A stretch of 9,075 nt of DNA from Bacillota bacterium. GTDB lineage: Bacteria; Bacillota; Bacilli; Bacillales_B; DSM-18226. Both the position numbers and the translations under genes were made by a program. Below the pieces are notes generated by a model, which saw only the letters and a list, made by a program, of their open reading frames with translations, was not told the DNA's origin and did no database searches. Positions 6,201 through 9,075 of this stretch are shown in pieces (the first letter of the stretch is position 1; each line of letters begins with the position of its first letter). The stretch is taken from contig JAUZQA010000133.1 in assembly GCA_030705665.1 (NCBI GenBank), forward strand, positions 1-9,075, written 5' to 3'.

Positions 6201-6872
6201 CACTACACTTCGTTTAAACTCAGTGAAGGTAAGTTCCTCATCAGAATGTTTATCAATCTGATTAATAACAAGGTAAACCTCTTTTCCTGCCTCTGTTAAC
6301 TCTTTTGTAAAAATAAAATTCAATTCTGATTGAACATGGTTATAATCCATGACATAGAAAATTAAATCAGCAAGATGGATCGCAGATTCCGTAGCAATCC
6401 GATGGGCATCATCTGCTGAATCAATACCGGGGGTATCCATAATAACAGTATGACTTGGCAAATTGGAATCACTATGGCTAATTTCAAGTTCTTGAATTTG
6501 ATCCCCGTCTTTACAATAATTTTTAACCAATGAATAATCATATGGAGCTAAATATAAACGAGGTTTCTCATTTTTAAAAAATACCTTTGCGTACTCTTCA
6601 CCTGATTTGACTTTCACTAGATTGGCACTTGTTGGGATCGGGCTCGATGGCAATAGATTTTCCCCAACAAGTCGATTAATCATTGTTGATTTTCCCGCAG
6701 AAAAATGTCCGCAAAAGGCAATGGTGAATTCTTCGTTCGCTAATTTTTCTGCTAATTGTTTTACCTTCCCTGCATTTTCATCATCTTGGTGTTCAATTAA
6801 ATACTTATATGAAGTTAGTAACTTCCCCTTTAATGATTGAACTGTCTCCTGACGATTCTCTGTTTGAATCAT
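3219..6872 (-). CDS. dynA: Two-headed bacterial dynamin-like GTPase DynA (YpbR)
   Basis: This 1217-residue protein is two dynamin-like halves fused in one chain, close to the roughly 1190 residues I recall for B. subtilis DynA. Half 1 has GHFSAGKS at 55-62, a switch threonine in PTSAN near 81, DTPG at 146-149 and NQID at 204-207. Half 2 has GAFSAGKS at 642-649, PTTAA near 668, DTPG at 801-804 and NAID at 864-867, so both GTPase sites look intact. Long helical stretches follow each G domain (about 300-345, 465-535, 960-1010, 1135-1190), with a charged linker at about 550-600. Aromatic-rich segments at 373-379 and 1111-1133 are candidate membrane-contacting tips. DynA tethers and fuses membranes and is reported to protect against phage and pore-forming antibiotics. 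ATG at 6872 follows GGGG at 6882-6885. It is the first gene of a two-gene unit. Confidence 0.96.
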   Translation of the reverse strand: MIQTENRQETVQSLKGKLLTSYKYLIEHQDDENAGKVKQLAEKLANEEFTIAFCGHFSAGKSTMINRLVGENLLPSSPIPTSANLVKVKSGEEYAKVFFKNEKPRLYLAPYDYSLVKNYCKDGDQIQELEISHSDSNLPSHTVIMDTPGIDSADDAHRIATESAIHLADLIFYVMDYNHVQSELNFIFTKELTEAGKEVYLVINQIDKHSDEELTFTEFKRSVVDSFSSWGVKPADIFYTTLKKKDHEFNQFVQLHNFLEERLKERDQLLLQSIYHSLQKLMKDHFDVKKKTNEQEIAPFKEILNELTIEEQANLAKNYHELTDEVQALGNGVEKAEIEFDAEVNQIMKNAYLMPFQTRELAESYLESCQPDFKVGFLFTKQKTLDAKQERLDLFYQDILEKTKTQVEWHLREFLLKLIKDKRIENQELLSDAQSLSVHFSSELLEHAVKTGARLSGEYVLNYTEDVVNEIKRVAKNAIATCKTNIIDAIKAKNEAVQEKLATRSKSLERYIKAYENIKKSEADQVQQQANLEKLFSQSALVEKDPFNLFKPTEEEFEVVYGEEIKTVKKEEKQPILQPINHDKKEEQVSVDPTERMKDIAGKLKKTAKLVNGLPGFNKISHELIEKAERLDHKGFTVALFGAFSAGKSSFANALIGEKVLPVSPNPTTAAINKIKPVNDSYHHGTVHVKLKEGQAMLDDINRALKIFDLKAENFNDALTNIEKISGQAGQEGATEKTNYTFLQAFKKGYQAFSNQLGQIIETTIAEFSDFVAKEEKSCFVEWIDLYYDCELTRKGITLVDTPGADSINARHTNVAFDFIKNSDAILFVTYYNHAFSKADREFLIQLGRVKDSFQLDKMFFIINAIDLSDSEEEKNTVIEYVHDQLIKYGVRNPHLYPLSSLNALKEKQEKTDTPKSGMGQFEQAFYHFIANDLANMAMASSENELHRVSQLVGKLIESAKEDAAVKLQKREHMEAEKAKIQSIIKQQRAESLQKRLSQETEELVYYIKQRVFFRFGDFFKEAFNPAVLRDDGRNLKKALQDSLSEFLEEIGYDFAQEMRATTVRLDRFTEKVIAQYQEALVNELQNVNQDLSFSIFEFTNKQEIQFETAFKDINFGLFTKAMSYFKNPRSFFEKNEKKLMSDELNRVLTSPADEYLKAEKERAIGLYNAVIEDVFVQLTAQIMEETDDFYLGLLSALDGGVPTEKLLEIKQELTKL

Positions 6873-7016
6873 AACTTATTTCCCCTTATATCAAACTTTG
6901 TAATAATAAGTATTATTTTATACGAAAATTCAAATTTTTCCTATTCATACAATCTGATATCTAAAAAAAACTGTCGATCTTTCAGAAAAACAAGTATTGC
7001 TAATAAAAGAGGACCC

Positions 7017-7022
7017 ATTATA
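7017..7022 (-). promoter_or_regulatory. Possible -10 box for dynA, abutting a terminator
   Basis: Minus-strand TATAAT follows directly after the T-tract of the hairpin at 7030-7052 and sits in the nine-base context GTATAATGG, identical to that of the box at 7084-7089. The -35 position would fall in the hairpin loop and reads CTATGG, a poor match. A start near 7010 would give dynA a leader of about 137 nt. Confidence 0.3.
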
Positions 7023-7029
7023 CAAAAAA

Positions 7030-7052
7030 AGCTTCCCGGCCATAGGGAAGCT
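7030..7052 (-). terminator. Rho-independent terminator upstream of dynA
   Basis: AGCTTCCC at 7030-7037 pairs perfectly with GGGAAGCT at 7045-7052 around a 7-nt loop. On the minus strand the stem runs straight into a T-tract of seven. It can end transcripts of the zinc-ribbon gene (7191-7319) or a short transcript starting near 7077. Confidence 0.88.
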
Positions 7053-7077
7053 AAACGTTTTGAAGGTGTTGTTGTGC
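7030..7077 (-). ncRNA. Candidate short RNA (about 50-55 nt) or terminated leader
   Basis: A TATAAT box at 7084-7089 predicts a start near 7077, and the strong terminator ends the transcript at about 7024-7030. The RNA would have an unstructured A/C-rich 5' part (ACAACAACACCTTC) followed by the terminator hairpin, the shape of many trans-acting small RNAs. It has no ribosome binding site. It could equally be an attenuated leader of dynA, or merely the tail of the zinc-ribbon transcript. Confidence 0.35.
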
Positions 7078-7083
7078 AATTCC

Positions 7084-7089
7084 ATTATA
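7084..7089 (-). promoter_or_regulatory. TATAAT -10 box upstream of the terminator
   Basis: A consensus TATAAT lies on the minus strand. With an 18-bp spacer the -35 reads ATGAAA (4 of 6 matches to TTGACA). A direct repeat of AAATCTAG occupies the spacer and -35 region. Confidence 0.5.
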
Positions 7090-7092
7090 CCC

Positions 7093-7110
7093 CTAGATTT
7101 TACTAGATTT
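7093..7110. repeat. Direct repeat CTAGATTT with 10-bp period
   Basis: CTAGATTT occurs at 7093-7100 and again at 7103-7110, separated by TA, putting the two copies one helical turn apart. The pair overlaps the spacer and -35 region of the TATAAT box at 7084-7089, so it could be an operator half-site pair; this is inference from position alone. Confidence 0.5.
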
Positions 7111-7190
7111 CATCAACAAATCTTTTCCAACACCGAATTTAAAACAAACCTCTTTTAATCAAACTTAAAAAGGACCGGATACATCTCCCA

Positions 7191-7319
7191 TTACTCTTTA
7201 TCGTTTGGCTGCCTTTGGACTTCAATAAAAATTTTGTTATTAGCCAAAGTCCCGCAATTCTTACAATACGTCTCGCAATTGTATAGAAGGCGGCAATGTT
7301 CACAATAATATTTTACCAT
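7191..7319 (-). CDS. Small zinc-ribbon protein (42 aa), function unknown
   Basis: A 42-codon gene begins with ATG at 7319 and ends with TAA at 7191. The product starts MVKYYCEHCRLLYNCETYCKNC, with paired CxxC knuckles at Cys6/Cys9 and Cys19/Cys22 and an extra Cys15, the layout of a minimal zinc ribbon. The C-terminal half is a short beta-like stretch (NNKIFIEVQ) and a hydrophilic tail. GGGAG at 7329-7333 lies 9 nt before the start. The gene sits alone between the carboxypeptidase terminator and the dynA leader and is probably ended by the hairpin at 7030-7052. A nucleic-acid or protein-binding role is common for such ribbons, but nothing here specifies one. Dense, regularly spaced cysteines in a frame with a ribosome binding site argue that it is real. 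Confidence 0.72.
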   Translation of the reverse strand: MVKYYCEHCRLLYNCETYCKNCGTLANNKIFIEVQRQPNDKE

Positions 7320-7390
7320 CTTTAAAAACTCCCAATTGAATGTTTTTATTAGTTTATTTTTATTTTTAAAAAATGTGAAATTTAAAAAAG

Positions 7391-7409
7391 AAGCGCCAAA
7401 CAGGCGCTT
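7391..7409 (-). terminator. Terminator of the M32 carboxypeptidase gene
   Basis: AAGCGCC at 7391-7397 pairs perfectly with GGCGCTT at 7403-7409 around a 5-nt loop. On the minus strand it is followed by CTTTTTTAAA. It lies about 75 nt beyond the stop codon of the carboxypeptidase gene and upstream of the zinc-ribbon start, so the two genes are probably separate units. Confidence 0.85.
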
Positions 7410-7482
7410 ATTTTCTAGAATTTATATAATAAATTTATTGGGTGTTTCCTGTAAATGGGCCTGTTGATTTCCGCTCCTTGTA

Positions 7483-8994
7483 TTAGTTATTTAATCGATA
7501 TACTCCACTATATTTCTTATGAAGATAATCGATTAAATATTGAGGATTTAATTCTTCGCCAGTAACATCCAACAGAATTTCAAGCGGTTTTTTCATTTTT
7601 CCGTACTGATGAATATTTTTATTGAGCCATTGTTTTATTGGAAGCAATTGACTGCTTTCAAGTAATTGGTCAAACTCAGGAAGTTCTTCTAACAGCTTAT
7701 GCTTAAATTGAGCTGCATACATATACCCTAAGGCATAGGATGGAAAATAGCCAAAGCTCCCCCCTGCCCAATGTACATCTTGCAGAACACCTTCCGCATC
7801 ATTTTTTGGTCGAATACCAAGATATTTTTCATACATGGTATTCCATACTTCAGGAAGATCTTTTACCTCAATTTCTTGATTAAATAAACCTTTTTCAATT
7901 TCATAACGGATGATGATATGGAGCGGATATGTAAGTTCATCTGCTTCAATTCGAATCAACGATGCTTTGGACTCATTAATTGCCCGATAAAAATCATCTA
8001 AACTAATTTGATCAAACTGGCCGCTTGAAAATGATTTCAAAAGTCCATAATTATGTTTCCAAAAAGAATAGTTTCTGCCTACAAAATTTTCATAAAAAAG
8101 TGACTGGGATTCATGAATACCCATTGATGTACCTGAACATAGAGGTGTACCGACCAATTCTGGTGAAATATTCTGCTCATAGAGGGCATGGCCGCCTTCA
8201 TGAATGGTCCCAAAAACTGCTGTGCGAAAATCTTGCTCATCATATCGGGTTGTTACTCTGACATCTCCTGGATTTATTCCCGTGGCAAAAGGATGTACGG
8301 TCTCATCCAGTCTTCCTGCTTCAAAGTTAAACCCCATTTGCTCCAAAATTTTCAAACTAAATTGTCGCTGGTTGTCTTTCGTAAACGTTTTATATAAAAA
8401 ATCTGTTTTAGGCTTATCTGCTGTTGCTGAGACTTTTTTAACAAGTGGGACCAGTTTACTTCTCAACTCACCAAATACCCGGTCAAGGATCTCAACCGTG
8501 ACTCCAGGCTCATACATATCAAGTAATGTATCATACTTATTATTTTCGTATCCCCAATAATCCACAAACCGCCTCGTCATCTCAACCAGTTTTTCCAAAT
8601 AGGGCTGGAACATGGCAAAATCGGATTGTGCTCTAGCTTGTTCCCAAATAGTTTCAGCATTGGATTGAAGAATAACGTATTCTTTATACTCTTCTGCCGG
8701 AATTTTTTTATTACGTTCATAATTTTTATTGCACTCTTCCAGAGTTCTTTTTGTAACATTAGAAATGTTTTTTCCTTTTAAATTTGCAATGTATGCAGCC
8801 ATTTCTTCAGAAACAGACATTTTAAAAACTTCAGAGGATAACATTCCTATAACCTCAGACCTCTGCCCAGTGCCCTTTTTTGGTGCACCAGTACGTAAAT
8901 CCCAATAAATAAGGGCAAGTGCTTCATTGTATGAAGACATTTTCTTAACATATTCAAGAAATTCCTTCTCCAATTGAACAGTATTTAGTCTCAT
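7483..8994 (-). CDS. ypwA: M32-family metallocarboxypeptidase (YpwA/carboxypeptidase Taq type)
   Basis: This 503-residue protein is a complete M32 carboxypeptidase, a cytosolic zinc enzyme that removes C-terminal residues from peptides. Motifs in order: DETVHPFATG at 230-239, DVRVTTRY at 244-251, the zinc site HEGGH at 265-269 (His265, His269, catalytic Glu266), GIHESQS at 292-298 with the third zinc ligand Glu295, IRIEADELTYP at 348-358 with IRYE at 362-365, and GSFGYFPSYALGY at 412-424. All hallmarks are intact and no signal peptide is present. The start is ATG at 8994 because AAAGGGG at 9003-9009 is 8 nt upstream; the ATG nine codons earlier has no ribosome binding site and lies upstream of the predicted transcription start. 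It appears to be a single-gene unit with its own promoter and terminator. Confidence 0.96.
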   Translation of the reverse strand: MRLNTVQLEKEFLEYVKKMSSYNEALALIYWDLRTGAPKKGTGQRSEVIGMLSSEVFKMSVSEEMAAYIANLKGKNISNVTKRTLEECNKNYERNKKIPAEEYKEYVILQSNAETIWEQARAQSDFAMFQPYLEKLVEMTRRFVDYWGYENNKYDTLLDMYEPGVTVEILDRVFGELRSKLVPLVKKVSATADKPKTDFLYKTFTKDNQRQFSLKILEQMGFNFEAGRLDETVHPFATGINPGDVRVTTRYDEQDFRTAVFGTIHEGGHALYEQNISPELVGTPLCSGTSMGIHESQSLFYENFVGRNYSFWKHNYGLLKSFSSGQFDQISLDDFYRAINESKASLIRIEADELTYPLHIIIRYEIEKGLFNQEIEVKDLPEVWNTMYEKYLGIRPKNDAEGVLQDVHWAGGSFGYFPSYALGYMYAAQFKHKLLEELPEFDQLLESSQLLPIKQWLNKNIHQYGKMKKPLEILLDVTGEELNPQYLIDYLHKKYSGVYRLNN

Positions 8995-9002
8995 TGAACA
9001 TA

Positions 9003-9009
9003 CCCCTTT
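9003..9009 (-). promoter_or_regulatory. Ribosome binding site fixing the carboxypeptidase start
   Basis: Minus-strand AAAGGGG, 8 nt before ATG at 8994-8992. It is the same core (AAGGGG) used by dynA. Confidence 0.75.
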
Positions 9010-9021
9010 CCTTTCTTCCAT

Positions 9022-9030
9022 ATTTTATCA
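9022..9030 (-). promoter_or_regulatory. Extended -10 promoter of the carboxypeptidase gene
   Basis: On the minus strand this reads TGATAAAAT, a TGn extension plus TAAAAT (5 of 6 to TATAAT). The -35 at 17 bp is TTATTG, a weak match. The predicted start near 9015 leaves a leader of about 20 nt, which fits the ATG at 8994 but not the one at 9021. Confidence 0.5.
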
Positions 9031-9075
9031 TAATATGCAAAATTCAATAAAATAATAAAAAAACAACAGAAATAA

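Larger units (their letters stand above)
6873..7190. other. Intergenic region upstream of dynA, about 320 bp without a convincing gene
   Basis: No frame here combines a ribosome binding site with protein-like composition. From right to left on the minus strand it holds a 10-bp-phased direct repeat (7093-7110), a TATAAT box (7084-7089), a strong terminator (7030-7052) and a second TATAAT (7017-7022). Then come an AT-rich stretch with an eight-T run near 6962-6969 and the AAGGGG ribosome binding site of dynA. A TTGAAT near 6930 followed by AT-rich -10-like sequence could be a dynA promoter, but spacing is ambiguous. Confidence 0.6.

Noticed and set aside
6961..6986. Possible second terminator (CTGAAAGATCGACAG followed by eight T on the minus strand) in the dynA leader
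   Set aside because: Only about three base pairs can form around the loop, too weak for a Rho-independent terminator despite the T-run.
6945..7085. Minus-strand 46-codon frame starting within TATAATGG and running through the terminator
   Set aside because: Its ATG overlaps the -10 box, it has no ribosome binding site, and the hairpin with its T-tract lies in the middle.
6837..7106. Plus-strand open frame of 89 codons overlapping the dynA start and the upstream terminator
   Set aside because: No ribosome binding site, composition of translated AT-rich intergenic DNA, and it crosses the strong minus-strand hairpin and promoter signals.
8025..8560. Several overlapping plus-strand frames opposite the carboxypeptidase gene
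   Set aside because: All lie antisense to strongly conserved M32 motifs and have no ribosome binding site or recognisable product.
8995..9021. Nine-codon N-terminal extension of the carboxypeptidase (MEERKGVCS)
   Set aside because: The AAAGGGG ribosome binding site lies inside this extension, and the extended -10 at 9022-9030 places the transcript start downstream of that ATG.
1..9075. CRISPR arrays, insertion sequences, integrase sites, tRNA or rRNA genes
   Set aside because: No spaced repeat series, transposase-like frame, terminal inverted repeats or cloverleaf sequence could be found by eye; every long frame fits a chromosomal housekeeping or sporulation gene.

Overview
The window is AT-rich chromosomal DNA from an endospore-forming low-GC Gram-positive, most likely a Bacillaceae member (Bacillus, Neobacillus or a close relative). 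The main pointers are a small acid-soluble spore protein (SspL), a fused two-headed bacterial dynamin (DynA/YpbR), the stand-alone 5'-3' exonuclease YpcP and an M32 carboxypeptidase of the YpwA type. Strong purine-rich ribosome binding sites, frequent TTG/GTG starts and short U-tailed hairpin terminators fit the same group. No tRNA, rRNA, CRISPR array, insertion sequence or phage gene is visible.

Layout from left to right: the 3' end of an EamA-family transporter gene (+) runs into a long hairpin shared with the convergent pair on the minus strand, a 90-residue unknown protein (TTG start) and a YuiD-like divergent PAP2 membrane protein. Next is sspL (+), a 45-codon gene, facing ypcP (-, TTG start) across a second shared terminator. 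Upstream of ypcP a 13-bp stem-loop ends the preceding transcription unit and also contains the apparent extended -10 promoter of ypcP. That preceding unit is dynA (1217 codons) followed 16 bp later by a nucleotidyltransferase of the COG3541/RlaP type. Upstream of dynA lies about 320 bp without a convincing gene, holding a TATAAT box, a 10-bp-phased direct repeat and a strong terminator; it may encode a short RNA or serve as the dynA leader. Beyond it is a 42-codon zinc-ribbon gene, another terminator, and the M32 carboxypeptidase gene with its own promoter at the right edge.

Most genes are housekeeping or sporulation functions rather than one pathway. The clearest functional pairing is dynA with the nucleotidyltransferase, apparently one transcription unit: a membrane-remodelling GTPase reported to protect B. 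subtilis against phage and membrane stress, next to a polymerase-beta-fold nucleotidyltransferase whose family is linked to RNA repair. Four starts were moved from the longest possible reading frame, or set at non-ATG codons, on ribosome-binding-site evidence: YuiD-like ATG at 1173, YpcP TTG at 2380, the 90-residue protein TTG at 643 and the carboxypeptidase ATG at 8994. Two small genes, sspL and the zinc-ribbon gene, are easy to miss.
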